NCBI RefSeq assembly: GCF_004118265.1
Contig: NZ_SDHW01000001.1
Coordinates: 620,001 to 684,000, forward strand
DNA from: Lacibacter luteus
GTDB taxonomy: Bacteria; Bacteroidota; Bacteroidia; Chitinophagales; Chitinophagaceae
Direction: 5' to 3'
DNA length: 64,000 bases
Each line of letters starts with the position of its first letter. Position 1 is the first letter of the stretch. The position numbers and the translations under genes were made by a program. Below are positions 43,921 to 53,995 of the stretch, piece by piece. The notes under the pieces were generated by a model. That model did not search any database. It was not told the DNA's origin and saw nothing but the letters and a program-made list of their open reading frames with translations.

Positions 43921-45870
43921 TTACTTTAAAATAATTGCCCCTAAAGAAGGTAAATGCACGTTCAACTCGTACCAGCCGGCTTGCCCATCAACTATTCTTA
44001 CCTGTATGTCGGGATTGTATGTATCGCCTGTTCCCCAGAATTTTGCGTCGTTGCTGTTGAAAATCTCTTTCCAGCTTTGTTTCCCCTGCACATGTATCTT
44101 CCAGTCTTTGCGAACAACCGGAGTCATATTTAATATCACCAGAACATCGTTTGCAGCATCCTTTCCTTTGCGTTTGTACACCATTACCGATTCGGCTCCG
44201 TGGTTCAGATCAACCCATTCAAACCCATATTGGTTGAATTGGTTTTCGTACAAAGCAGGTTCTGCCTTTAATAGATTCGCCAACGCTTTTACACATTCCC
44301 GAACACCATTATGCGACTCGTATTGCAACAACTCCCACTGCAGTTCACTCTTGTAATTCCATTCGTTTGTAGCTCCAAACTCGTTACCCATGAACAGCAA
44401 CTTGCCTCCCGGGTGCGTAAACATATAACTGTACATTAAACGCAGGTTGGCGAATTTCTGCCATTCATCGCCGGGCATTTTATACAGCATCGGGCTTTTG
44501 CCATGCACCACTTCATCGTGACTGAGAGGTAACATAAAATTCTCGTCGTAATAGTACATCATACTGAAAGTGAACTGATCTTGCTGAAACTGCCGATACA
44601 CGGGATCTTGCTTAAAGTATTTCAATGTATCGTGCATCCATCCCATCATCCACTTCATACCAAAACCCAATCCGTCTTCAAAAGTAGGCTTGCTAACGCC
44701 GGGCCAATCAGTTGCTTCTTCTGCAATGGTTTGTACATCGGGAAAATCACGGAAGATGGTCTCGTTGAGATCTTTGATAAATGCAATTGCTTCCAGGTTA
44801 CCATCGCCTCCATGCTCATTTGGCTCCCACTGTCCTGCTGTTCGGGAATAGTTCAATTTGAGCATTGAAGAAACAGCATCCACCCTTATGCCATCAATAT
44901 GGTATTTGCGGAACCAATGCATAGCGCTGCTGATGAGAAATGATTTTACTTCGCCACGTTTGTAGTTAAAAATATAACTGTTCCAATCGGGGTGGTAGCC
45001 TTTACGCATATCAGCATACTCATAGGTATGCGTACCATCGAACATAAACAAACCATGTGCATCGTAAGGAAAATGCGAAGGCACCCAATCGAGAATAACA
45101 CCAATGCCTTCGTTATGAAACGCATTAACCAATTCCATAAACTCCTGCGGTGTTCCGTAACGGGAGGTTGGTGCAAAATAACCCGCTCCCTGGTAACCCC
45201 AGCTGCCATCGAAAGGATGTTCCATGATCGGCATTAATTCCACATGCGTAAAACCCATCTCCTTTACATAGCTAACCAGGTGCTCTTTGAAAAACGAATA
45301 ACTATGATAGATTTCTTCATTGTGCTTATCGGGACGCATCCAACTGGCAAGATGCACTTCGTACACACTCCAGGGCGCATCGAGTTTGTTATGCTCTTTT
45401 CGTTTATCCATCCACGTTACATCGCTCCATTCATAATCAAGTGCCCATGTACGGGAAGCAGTATTGGGTCGCACTTCCCAGAAGTTTGCATAGGGATCGC
45501 CTTTATCTAGCTTCTGTCCGGCATAACCATGAGTGTGAAATTTATACGACGCTCCTTTCGGTAAATCGGGAATAAACCCTTCCCATATACCGGAATTATC
45601 GAGACGTACAAAGAGCGGATGACTTTGCTTATTCCATTCGTTAAACTCGCCGAAAACCGATACAAACGTTGCGTTGGGGGCCCAAACTGCAAAATAATAT
45701 CCTGTTGTTCCCAGCACTTCCATTAAGTGCGATCCAAACAATTCATCGCACCGGTAGTTTGTACCGTTTTGAAAATTGGCAATATCATCGCCTTCAAACC
45801 GGGAATAATTCCACACGGGTTTGGTTGTATCAACAAAATGATAGTCTTCGTATTTGCCGGCAGTTTGCAT
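43921..45870 (-). CDS. glgB: 1,4-alpha-glucan branching enzyme
   Basis: Introduces alpha-1,6 branches into glycogen. An N-terminal CBM48 domain (about 50-140; YYFAVWAPNATFVSVFGEFN) precedes the GH13 barrel. Catalytic residues: Asp331 in GIRVDAVSSML, Glu384/Glu385 in TIAEEATDWPG, and the transition-state Asp in LPLSHDEVVHG. The C-terminal all-beta domain closes at 649 aa, a normal length for the GH13_8 type without the extra N1 domain of E. coli GlgB. It is separated from glgA/glgC by about 8 kb but belongs to the same pathway. Confidence 0.94.
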   Translation of the reverse strand: MQTAGKYEDYHFVDTTKPVWNYSRFEGDDIANFQNGTNYRCDELFGSHLMEVLGTTGYYFAVWAPNATFVSVFGEFNEWNKQSHPLFVRLDNSGIWEGFIPDLPKGASYKFHTHGYAGQKLDKGDPYANFWEVRPNTASRTWALDYEWSDVTWMDKRKEHNKLDAPWSVYEVHLASWMRPDKHNEEIYHSYSFFKEHLVSYVKEMGFTHVELMPIMEHPFDGSWGYQGAGYFAPTSRYGTPQEFMELVNAFHNEGIGVILDWVPSHFPYDAHGLFMFDGTHTYEYADMRKGYHPDWNSYIFNYKRGEVKSFLISSAMHWFRKYHIDGIRVDAVSSMLKLNYSRTAGQWEPNEHGGDGNLEAIAFIKDLNETIFRDFPDVQTIAEEATDWPGVSKPTFEDGLGFGMKWMMGWMHDTLKYFKQDPVYRQFQQDQFTFSMMYYYDENFMLPLSHDEVVHGKSPMLYKMPGDEWQKFANLRLMYSYMFTHPGGKLLFMGNEFGATNEWNYKSELQWELLQYESHNGVRECVKALANLLKAEPALYENQFNQYGFEWVDLNHGAESVMVYKRKGKDAANDVLVILNMTPVVRKDWKIHVQGKQSWKEIFNSNDAKFWGTGDTYNPDIQVRIVDGQAGWYELNVHLPSLGAIILK

Positions 45871-46035
45871 GTGTTAAGTTTAGTTGGTTCAGTTTCCTTA
45901 CGAGAAGCCCAATTACACAGTTATAAAAAAACTATTGTCGTTTGTATGGAAATATACCACTTTAACATCTTTCAGGGAAAAACTCTAAGAAAAACATTTT
46001 AATATCGCAACCACTTATTATCATCAATTAAAACC

Positions 46036-48807
46036 ATGATGTCACCAAAGCAACTACTACTGCTCGTATGCGGAGCATTTATCGCATTACAATCCTTTAG
46101 TCAATCAAACAAAATTTCAGGCAGCATTACCGATACCAGCTCGGGTAAAAAACTGAGTATGGCTGTAATCAGTTTGATACGTACGAAAGATTCCACCCTT
46201 TCGAAATTTACCCGAACCAACGAACAGGGCAGTTTTGAAATAAACAATCTCCCCGCAGGATCTTACATTTTCATGGTAAGTTATCCCGGCTATGCAGAAT
46301 ATGTAGACGATGTGCATATTACTGAAGGCAGTAACGTACAAAAGAACATCACCATCATTCCACGAAGTAAATTACTGGAAGAGATTATCATTCAACAAAA
46401 AGTAGCTGCCATTAAAATTAAAGGCGACACTACAGAGTATAAAGCCGATAGTTTTAAAGTAGGACCGAATGCAAGTGCCCAGGAATTGCTGAAACGACTG
46501 CCGGGCTTGCAGGTTAACTCCAAAGGTGAGATTACCGCACAGGGACAGAAAGTAGAAAAGATATTAGTGGATGGCGAAGAGTTCTTTAGTGACGATCCTG
46601 CAGTTGTTGCACAAAACCTGCGTGCCGATGTGGTTGACAAAGTACAGGTATTTGATAAGAAGAGCGAGCAGGCAGAGTTTACAGGTGTTGATGACGGGCA
46701 GAAAACGAAAACCATTAATCTTGAGTTAAAAGAAGATAAGAAGAAAGGCTATTTTGGTAAGATTGAAGCAGGCACCGACTTCGACCGTTACCGTAACGGC
46801 AAAGCAATGATCAACTCGTTTAAGAAAAAACAGAAAATTACAGCATACATTACACACAACAATACAACATTTGAAGGGTTGAACTGGAACGAACAACGCA
46901 ACTTCGGCAGCAGCGGCAATACCAACATGGAAATAACAGATGATGGGGCAATGATGATGTGGAGCGGAGGCGATGATTTCAGCGGCGGACAAGGTTTACC
47001 TACTTCCACCACAGGAGGCATTTCTTATTTGAATAAATGGAACAAAGACAAAAATACCATCAATGGCAGCTACCAGTTTAACGATCAAAATGTGACAGGC
47101 CGTAACGGAAGCTTTACGCAAACACTGCTCGATGATTCAAGTTTCAGCAATACAACAACAGAAATTTTCAACAGTAATCGCCGCCGCAACAAGCTGAATG
47201 CAAATTACGATTGGCAAATTGATTCAAGTGCCACGCTGAAGTTTAAAGCAAGCGGTTCGTTGGTGAACAACAGCAAAACAAGCGAATATACCGGTATGTC
47301 TTATACCGATGACAACCTGCCCATCAATGACACCAAACGCACAACAACAACTGCGGGTGATAACAAAGACTTTACATCGGAGTTGAGTTTCCGAAAACGT
47401 TTAAAGAAAGCAGGCCGTACCATCAGTTACACAGGCAACTTCAGCAGCAATAACAAAACCGGCGAAGGTTTTCTTTTTTCTGAAAATAATTTCTACGATA
47501 AAACAGGTCAGTTTTTACGCAATGAAGATATTGATCAGAAAAAAATAAACAACGAACAGCAGCTCACGTTCCAGAACAATATTGTTTACACCGAACCGCT
47601 TTCTAAAAAATGGAATCTTGAACTAATCTATCGCAACAACTTCAGCCAAAACGATGCTGAAAGAAACACACTGGAGAAACCTGTGAGTAACGATAAGTAC
47701 ACAGACATCGTTGATACCCTAAGCAATCATTTCCTGTTTAGAACAAATGATCATACCGGAGGATTCTCATTCCGTTATGCAGGAAAAAAAATAACTACTT
47801 CGTTTGGCGCAGCTGTTGGCCGCACAAACTTCAACCTTGATGAATTGAACAAAGGAACCAACCGGAATATTTCTTTTACCAACTTATTGCCAAGAGCAAG
47901 TTTCCGTTTTGCTCCTAAAAAACAACGCAGTTTTACACTTAACTATAACGGCTCTACACAAAACCCGAGTCTGCAACAAATCAATCCCATCAGAGATAAC
48001 AACGATCCGTTGAATATTACAATCGGTAACGAAAATCTGAAACAGGCCTTTCGTCATAATTTCTCATTCAACATGAGCGATTATAAAATTATCAAAAGCA
48101 AGAATCTGTATGCAAGCGCCAACTTCTCTTTTGTAAACAATGCCATCAGTAACTCAAACTATATCGATTCAATTGGCCGGCGTATTAATCAAACAATTAA
48201 TACCAACGGCAACTACGGCGGAAATCTTTGGGCACATTATGGTTTTGAACTTTTTAAAGGTGTGAATTTCAACATCAGTACTAACTCAAACATGAGCAGG
48301 CTTGTAAACAAAGTAAACAACCGGCTTAACACAAGCGACAACTATTCAGCCGGGCTTGGTATTGGTCTCAGCCGCTGGAGCGACAAATGGATCAGCTTTA
48401 GTATAAATCTTCAACCGACTTATAACTATTCAAGATCATCTATCAGCAAAGCACGTGAAATAAAATACTGGAGTCTGAGCTCCTACCCATATCTGTCGAT
48501 GCGTTTCAAAAAGCAAAAACTATATATCGATATGGAAAGCAACATTTCAATTTACCAGAAAACAGAAACGTTTGCCAACCAGCGCAATGTTGCTTACGTT
48601 ACAGCAGCCATACGTCGCACTTTTACAAAAACAGATGCTTTTGAAGCAAAGCTTTCTGTAAACGATCTGTTTAATCAAAACCTGGGAGTAAGACGTAACA
48701 TCAGCAGCAACTTTATTTCGGAAAACACTTTCCAGAACATCCGTCGCTTCTGGCTGCTTACACTTACATGGAACTTTACAAAAAACGGCAAACCATCAGA
48801 ATTTTAA
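46036..48807 (+). CDS. Outer membrane beta-barrel protein, TonB-receptor-like
   Basis: 923 aa outer membrane protein with signal peptide ending IALQSFSQ, a carboxypeptidase-regulatory-like domain (ISGSITDTSSGKKLSMAVIS), a plug-like part with KVEKILVDGEEFFSDDP and VDKVQVFDKKSEQAEFTGV, and a C-terminal barrel of the OMP_b-brl_3 type (KKQRSFTLNYNGSTQNPSLQ). This subgroup lacks a convincing TonB box and a SusD partner and is typically encoded beside a GLPGLI protein, as here (21-base gap). Function unknown; a joint envelope role with the GLPGLI protein is likely. Confidence 0.9.
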   Translation: MMSPKQLLLLVCGAFIALQSFSQSNKISGSITDTSSGKKLSMAVISLIRTKDSTLSKFTRTNEQGSFEINNLPAGSYIFMVSYPGYAEYVDDVHITEGSNVQKNITIIPRSKLLEEIIIQQKVAAIKIKGDTTEYKADSFKVGPNASAQELLKRLPGLQVNSKGEITAQGQKVEKILVDGEEFFSDDPAVVAQNLRADVVDKVQVFDKKSEQAEFTGVDDGQKTKTINLELKEDKKKGYFGKIEAGTDFDRYRNGKAMINSFKKKQKITAYITHNNTTFEGLNWNEQRNFGSSGNTNMEITDDGAMMMWSGGDDFSGGQGLPTSTTGGISYLNKWNKDKNTINGSYQFNDQNVTGRNGSFTQTLLDDSSFSNTTTEIFNSNRRRNKLNANYDWQIDSSATLKFKASGSLVNNSKTSEYTGMSYTDDNLPINDTKRTTTTAGDNKDFTSELSFRKRLKKAGRTISYTGNFSSNNKTGEGFLFSENNFYDKTGQFLRNEDIDQKKINNEQQLTFQNNIVYTEPLSKKWNLELIYRNNFSQNDAERNTLEKPVSNDKYTDIVDTLSNHFLFRTNDHTGGFSFRYAGKKITTSFGAAVGRTNFNLDELNKGTNRNISFTNLLPRASFRFAPKKQRSFTLNYNGSTQNPSLQQINPIRDNNDPLNITIGNENLKQAFRHNFSFNMSDYKIIKSKNLYASANFSFVNNAISNSNYIDSIGRRINQTINTNGNYGGNLWAHYGFELFKGVNFNISTNSNMSRLVNKVNNRLNTSDNYSAGLGIGLSRWSDKWISFSINLQPTYNYSRSSISKAREIKYWSLSSYPYLSMRFKKQKLYIDMESNISIYQKTETFANQRNVAYVTAAIRRTFTKTDAFEAKLSVNDLFNQNLGVRRNISSNFISENTFQNIRRFWLLTLTWNFTKNGKPSEF

Positions 48808-48828
48808 ACCTTATTCAATTTTAAATAC

Positions 48829-49569
48829 ATGAAACATCTTTTAATATTCTTTTTACTTGCAAGCTGCAGTATTGTAAATGCACAAGTAAAGTTCATCAGT
48901 ACCGGACATATTGAATATGAAAAACGCAGCAACCAGTTTTCGTATTACGATAAAGACGACGATGAGAGTCCGTGGGTTGTTGAAATGAAAAAAGCATTTC
49001 CAAAGATGGTAAGCGAAACGTACACACTCGACTTCAATGAAGAAAAATCGGTTTATAAATTAACCAAGGAAGATCCTGCAGGCAAATATGTATGGGGCCG
49101 TAAGCCAAGTGAAAACGATATAACGGTAAAGGATGTACGAACAGGACAAATATCGTTACAGCGTGATATTTTTGAACAAACTTATCTTATTAAAGACAGC
49201 ATACGCAATTACCAATGGCGTATTACCAACGAAACAAGAACCATTGCAGGATTTGAATGCCGTAAAGCTGTAACGATTATCTGCGACTCTGTTTATATTG
49301 TTGCGTTTTATACCGATGAAATTACCGTTAGCAGCGGACCGGAAAGCTTCGGGGGTTTACCAGGCATGATACTGGGCCTTGCAGTACCACGTTTGCAAAT
49401 GACATGGTTTGCTACAAAGGTTGAACTTAAAGAACCCACTCCTGCCATCCTTGCACCAAAACAAAAAGGTAAAACAGTAACATGGGCCGCTTATGAAAAG
49501 GATTTAAACAAAGCCATGAGCGATTGGGGTAAATACGGTGCCAAGGTTTTATGGACCAGCTTCCTGTAA
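48829..49569 (+). CDS. GLPGLI family protein
   Basis: Secreted 246-aa protein (signal peptide ending SIVNAQ) with the family-defining motif as GGLPGMILGL (175-184). GLPGLI proteins are restricted to Bacteroidota, lie in the periplasm or outer membrane, and accompany TonB-like barrels; no reaction is known. Co-transcribed with the barrel gene; a bidirectional terminator follows. Confidence 0.92.
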   Translation: MKHLLIFFLLASCSIVNAQVKFISTGHIEYEKRSNQFSYYDKDDDESPWVVEMKKAFPKMVSETYTLDFNEEKSVYKLTKEDPAGKYVWGRKPSENDITVKDVRTGQISLQRDIFEQTYLIKDSIRNYQWRITNETRTIAGFECRKAVTIICDSVYIVAFYTDEITVSSGPESFGGLPGMILGLAVPRLQMTWFATKVELKEPTPAILAPKQKGKTVTWAAYEKDLNKAMSDWGKYGAKVLWTSFL

Positions 49570-49587
49570 CAAAACAATCATCAGCAT

Positions 49588-49620
49588 AAAAAAAGACAGA
49601 ACATTGTTCTGTCTTTTTTT
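49588..49620. terminator. Bidirectional intrinsic terminator
   Basis: AGACAGAAC and GTTCTGTCT form a 9-bp stem with loop ATT, flanked by seven A and seven or more T, between the convergent GLPGLI and DUF805 genes. Confidence 0.85.
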
Positions 49621-49647
49621 ATTGTAAGAAGCGTAGTTGCTTTAAAC

Positions 49648-50085
49648 TTATTGTCCTGTAAATTCCAGTTCGGGTATACCGGGATTTTTTGGATCTTCTC
49701 CATAGTTGTTTACAAAACGATTTCCATCGGTAAACAACCAAACAAGCATTAAAATTGGTCCAACAAGCGGTATAAAATACATTAAGAAATACCAGCCGCT
49801 TTTATTAAGATCGTGCAGGCGGCGAACTAATACAGCGAGGCTTGGTATAAGCATCCCCAGTGCAAAAATGCCAAGCACGCCCATGCCCAACGAACCAACT
49901 ATTTCCGATTCGTTTAACATACCGCCGATAAAAAGAATGTAAAGAGGGATGTAAACAATAAAATTCACCAAAACAAAATTCCAGTATTCGGCCCTGCGTG
50001 CACGGCCATTGAAATTAGCGTAGTTTTTAAATACTACTTTTTTCCACCAGTCGAACAAATTGTAATTCGATTCATGTTTCTCCAT
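49648..50085 (-). CDS. DUF805 membrane protein
   Basis: 145-aa inner-membrane protein. Starts with the family signature NYNLFDWWKKVVFKNYANFNGRARRAEYW, then three or four hydrophobic helices with the conserved VRRLHDLNKSGWY (about 86-98). Function of DUF805 is unknown. It appears to be the last gene in the glgA-glgC-MFS-GH13 run, probably as a passenger. Confidence 0.92.
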   Translation of the reverse strand: MEKHESNYNLFDWWKKVVFKNYANFNGRARRAEYWNFVLVNFIVYIPLYILFIGGMLNESEIVGSLGMGVLGIFALGMLIPSLAVLVRRLHDLNKSGWYFLMYFIPLVGPILMLVWLFTDGNRFVNNYGEDPKNPGIPELEFTGQ

Positions 50086-50132
50086 GTTGTGTTGATTTTT
50101 GGTTTAGGATTAAATATTCTTTTAAAAATAAC

Positions 50133-50660
50133 CTATTCGAACTTATTGACCAAAGCTATTCCATCATCCCACTTTCCATATCCGGCAACAGCATTAATAT
50201 GCCCGGCATTACCAATGTTTACCAACTCGCTGCCCCAGTTTGCGGCAAAGAACATCGCACGTTGCAACAATACCCACTCATCGTTTTCGCTTGCAACAAC
50301 AATTGTTTTAAAAGAAAACTTGTTTAAAGGAATTGGTGTAAATCCTGTGGCAGGAAATGTATATACCGGGCTTTCAATATCGCTTGGTGCAACAAGTAAT
50401 GCAGCTTTTATAGTTCTGCCATATTTGGCAAACCAATGTGCAATGGCCGTGCAGCCAAGGCTATGACCGATCAACACAACTTCATCTGAATTATATCCGT
50501 TGATGGCAGCATCAATCGTATTGATCCAATCGGTACAATCAGGAGCATCCCACTCCTTTTGCTCAATACGCTTGCAATTGTTTAATGTTTGCTCAAAATA
50601 TGTTTGCCAATGATCGGCGCCTGAATTACCAAGTCCCGGTACAATAAAATAATGCGTCAT
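50133..50660 (-). CDS. RBBP9/YdeN family serine hydrolase
   Basis: Small alpha/beta hydrolase (175 aa). Opening HYFIVPGLGNSGADHWQ is diagnostic of the RBBP9/YdeN group. Nucleophile Ser67 in IGHSLGC, acid in VASENDEWV and His in NIGNAGHINAVAGYGKW. Cytoplasmic; substrates of the family are mostly unknown. 26 bases after the GH13 gene, so likely co-transcribed, but no metabolic link is evident. Confidence 0.9.
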   Translation of the reverse strand: MTHYFIVPGLGNSGADHWQTYFEQTLNNCKRIEQKEWDAPDCTDWINTIDAAINGYNSDEVVLIGHSLGCTAIAHWFAKYGRTIKAALLVAPSDIESPVYTFPATGFTPIPLNKFSFKTIVVASENDEWVLLQRAMFFAANWGSELVNIGNAGHINAVAGYGKWDDGIALVNKFE

Positions 50661-50686
50661 AAATGAAATTAAGTGTCGGTCATCTG

Positions 50687-52543
50687 TTATTTCAGCTCCA
50701 GCACAAGATTGGAAACAGGCATCAGTTGTAATTCTTTCTCCAGTTTAAATTCTATTCCTGCAGCAACATCAACAGCAGAACGATAACCATTCATGCGTTC
50801 TGCAAAACGGGAAAGATCGATGGTCTTCGGTTCTGCATTCGTATTCATTACACACATCACCGTTTGTTTGGCATCGTAACGGAAGTAAACATATACACCA
50901 TCAACAGGAATAAACTGCATCAGCTTTCCTGTTTTGATGGCTGATGATGTTTTACGAAAATTAGCCAGTCGTTTAATGTAGTTGAACAGTTTGTTTTCTT
51001 TTTCGGTGCGCCCTGCTGCAGTAAACTTATTCTCTTTATCGCCGTCCCAACCGCCGGGAAAATCCTGGCGCACATAACCATCGTTGGGCGAAGTAAATCC
51101 TGTCATGAGAATTTCATTGCCATAATACATTTGCGGAATACCACGGAATGTAAGCATCCATGCAAAAGCCATTTTGTATTTCGAGGTATCTTCTCCCACT
51201 ACCGAATAAAAACGAGGCAGGTCATGATTGTCTAAAAAGATCACCTGGCGCATCGGGTCTTTGTAAAGAAAATCCTGCGCTGTTGTTGTATACAGTTTAT
51301 TTACACCGTCTGTCCATCCAAACTTTTCGTTACATGCAGCTTTTATTCCATAAAACAACAGTTGAAAATCGGTAGTTGCCTGTAAATTACTTTTGTAAGG
51401 AATTGTGTATTTGTTTTCGCAAAAGAAACTTTGATTAGGCACACCATGCACCCATGTTTCGCCAAAGATGCTGATGCGTGGATATTCATCGTACAACGCT
51501 TTGTTGCACCTGTTCATAAATGCAAGATCGTTGTACGCATAGGTGTCGATGCGCCATCCGTCAATACCAAATTGTTCAACTGTCCACAATGCATGCTGTA
51601 TTAAAAAGTTTTGTACAAACAGATTGCTTTGATCCCAATCGGGCATTGAGGTAACAAACCAGCCATCGCTCATAATTTTCTTATCAACCATTGCGGCATA
51701 AGGATCGAAGAGCGCCTGATCTTTATAATTTGTTTGTGTGAATTTTGGCCAGCGATGAAACCAGGTGCTGTCGGGCTGATCTTTAAAAAGAATATGATCA
51801 ATCCCTACATGGTTATACACAGCATCCTGAATGATCTTAATACCTTTTGCATGTGCAGCGTTAATTAAAGTGCGGTACGCTTCATTGCCGCCTAAACGAC
51901 GATCTACTTTATAATGATTGGTAAACGCATATCCATGTTCGGTACGTTCGGCCATATCGTTTTCGATAATGGGGTTTAACCAAAGTGTAGTAACACCAAG
52001 ATCAGTAAAGTAATTGAGATGATTTTGAATTCCTTTTAAATCGCCGCCATGACGGTTGAATACAGTATCTCTGCGAAGGGTTTGATCTTTCATACCCGGC
52101 ACACGATCATTTGAAGGATCGCCATTGCTGAAACGATCGGGCATGATGAGATACATGAGATCGGAAGAGGTGGCACCATTGGCATAACTTGTTCCATTGC
52201 CTTTGCGACGAGGCACCAGATCAAATTCAAAATTTGACTGTTTGCCGTTTGCATTAACAGAGCGGATACCGATTGTTCCCGGCTTTGCTGTTGCAGCAAT
52301 ACTTATATCAAGTATAACATAGTTGCTGTTGCTGAACTTATTTACTTTGTTTAATGTAACACCGGAATAACGGATAGCAAAGCCACTATGTTTGCCAACA
52401 TCATTACCACGGATCATCAACTGAATTTTATTGTACTTCATACCAACCCACCAGTTGGATGGATAAAGCTCATAACTGTTTTGTGCAAATGAAAAAGTTA
52501 CTGCTGTTAACAGTAACTGAAGGATAAAAAGTCTTTTCCGCAT
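50687..52543 (-). CDS. Secreted GH13 alpha-amylase/cyclomaltodextrinase (SusA-like)
   Basis: Periplasmic starch- or maltodextrin-hydrolysing enzyme, 618 aa. Signal peptide ends TFSFAQ; an N-terminal cyclomaltodextrinase-type Ig domain (about 22-115; ELYPSNWWVGMKYNKIQLMI) precedes the GH13 barrel. Catalytic residues: Asp333 in GWRIDTYAY, Glu362 in IFGETW and Asp441 in FLDNHD. A beta-domain closes the C-terminus. It is directly downstream (40 bases) of a sugar symporter gene and glgC-glgA, so it probably feeds maltose or short maltodextrins to that transporter and their glucose into glycogen. Confidence 0.94.
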   Translation of the reverse strand: MRKRLFILQLLLTAVTFSFAQNSYELYPSNWWVGMKYNKIQLMIRGNDVGKHSGFAIRYSGVTLNKVNKFSNSNYVILDISIAATAKPGTIGIRSVNANGKQSNFEFDLVPRRKGNGTSYANGATSSDLMYLIMPDRFSNGDPSNDRVPGMKDQTLRRDTVFNRHGGDLKGIQNHLNYFTDLGVTTLWLNPIIENDMAERTEHGYAFTNHYKVDRRLGGNEAYRTLINAAHAKGIKIIQDAVYNHVGIDHILFKDQPDSTWFHRWPKFTQTNYKDQALFDPYAAMVDKKIMSDGWFVTSMPDWDQSNLFVQNFLIQHALWTVEQFGIDGWRIDTYAYNDLAFMNRCNKALYDEYPRISIFGETWVHGVPNQSFFCENKYTIPYKSNLQATTDFQLLFYGIKAACNEKFGWTDGVNKLYTTTAQDFLYKDPMRQVIFLDNHDLPRFYSVVGEDTSKYKMAFAWMLTFRGIPQMYYGNEILMTGFTSPNDGYVRQDFPGGWDGDKENKFTAAGRTEKENKLFNYIKRLANFRKTSSAIKTGKLMQFIPVDGVYVYFRYDAKQTVMCVMNTNAEPKTIDLSRFAERMNGYRSAVDVAAGIEFKLEKELQLMPVSNLVLELK

Positions 52544-52583
52544 AATTGAAAATCTTAGAGAGTCAACAGAAATAAATTGAAAG

Positions 52584-53918
52584 CTAAAGCCGTTGCCTTT
52601 GTTCTTTTACAAAAAGAAAACAGATGGTCGCAGCCAATATCATTAATCCACCACCTATCTGTACAGCCAGTAAGCGATCGTTATTTAAAACGTTCCGCAT
52701 CAGCCAGCCAAAGCCAAGCGAAGCAATAATTTCGGGCAATACAATAAAGAAATTGAAAATACCCATGTAGATGCCTACTTTTTCCTTCGGCAGCGAACCA
52801 CTTAACATGGCATAAGGCATACTTAAGATGCTTGCCCATGCAATACCAACGCCCGTCATACTCACATACAACATGTATTTGTTTTGTACCCATGCTACGC
52901 TTATTAAACCAATAGCACCTGCAAGTAAACAAAGTGCATGTGTAAGTTTTCTTCCTAACTTATCGGCAATAAACGGTAACACCAATGCAAACAAAAACGT
53001 AACAACACTGTAGTATGAGAGTGTTAAGCTGCCAAAGTCGGCACCTTCTGCATAAACAGGATCGCTTGCATCTTTACCACCAAATACATTTACAGCAACG
53101 GCAGTGGTGTAATAAAACCACATGAGGAATAAACCGGGCCATGTAAAGAATTGCACCAGCGAAACAATCTGCATGCGCTTAGGCATATTGCGTAATGCGT
53201 GCAAAATCTCACTTGCACCTGTTGCAAAACCACCTTTCTTTTCTTCATCCTTTTTAATGCCTAATTCTTCAGGCGAATATTCTCGTGTGGTAAACACCGT
53301 GTATAAAACAGAAGCCAGAAAAAAGAATGCGCCGAGATAGAACGACCATTTTACATTTTGCGGTATCTCTCCTATTGCAGCTGTGTTTTGCAGTTTAAAC
53401 ACGTTCCGCATGATCCAGGGTAGAGCCGATGCAATACTTCCTCCTAAACCAATCATTAAGCTTTGCATAATAAAACCACGGTTCACCTGTGAGTCGGGTA
53501 ACTTATCTGTTACAAATGCCCGGAAGGGTTCCATTGATACATTACCAAACACATCGAGCACCCATAACAAACCTGCAGCCATCCACAATGCACTGCTGTG
53601 CGGCATTGCAATTAATGCAATGGAGCTTAAGATGGCACCGATCATAAAGTAAGGACGACGACGCCCCCATTTCGGATGCCAGGTATTATCGCTCAAATAA
53701 CCGATGATGGGTTGTACCAACAAACCGGTTAACGGAGCTGCAAGAAAAAGAATGGGAACTTCATCGGGATTGGCACCAAGATTTTCGTAAATACGTCCCA
53801 TGTTGGCACGTTGCAAATCCCAGCCGAACTGGATACCAAAAAAGCCAACGCTCATATTGATGATCTCAACAATACTGAGCCTTGGCTTTGAAACAGAAAT
53901 ATTCTGCATAACAATCAT
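52584..53918 (-). CDS. MFS sugar transporter, SLC45/maltose symporter type
   Basis: 12-helix inner-membrane symporter, 444 aa. N-terminal FGIQFGWDLQRANMGRIYEN and the loop YLSDNTWHPKWGRRRPYF (R-R-R-P) are typical of the sucrose/maltose:H+ symporter branch (SLC45, GPH-like) found beside SusA-like amylases in Bacteroidota. Substrate is probably maltose or a maltodextrin, inferred from the neighbouring GH13 gene. Two possible ATG starts (53918 and 53909) differ by three residues. Confidence 0.9.
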   Translation of the reverse strand: MIVMQNISVSKPRLSIVEIINMSVGFFGIQFGWDLQRANMGRIYENLGANPDEVPILFLAAPLTGLLVQPIIGYLSDNTWHPKWGRRRPYFMIGAILSSIALIAMPHSSALWMAAGLLWVLDVFGNVSMEPFRAFVTDKLPDSQVNRGFIMQSLMIGLGGSIASALPWIMRNVFKLQNTAAIGEIPQNVKWSFYLGAFFFLASVLYTVFTTREYSPEELGIKKDEEKKGGFATGASEILHALRNMPKRMQIVSLVQFFTWPGLFLMWFYYTTAVAVNVFGGKDASDPVYAEGADFGSLTLSYYSVVTFLFALVLPFIADKLGRKLTHALCLLAGAIGLISVAWVQNKYMLYVSMTGVGIAWASILSMPYAMLSGSLPKEKVGIYMGIFNFFIVLPEIIASLGFGWLMRNVLNNDRLLAVQIGGGLMILAATICFLFVKEQRQRL

Positions 53919-53973
53919 TCATCTCCCGTCCCGGACGAAAGATCTGTTTAAGTTCATAATCAATAGTCAACAA

Positions 53974-53995
53974 AAACTTTCCGGGAAGAAAGTTT
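53974..53995 (-). terminator. Weak hairpin after glgC
   Basis: AAACTTTC (53974-53981) and GAAAGTTT (53988-53995) form an 8-bp stem with a 6-base loop overlapping the glgC stop codon; no proper T-run follows on the reverse strand. It may partly uncouple glgC from the downstream transporter gene. Confidence 0.3.
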
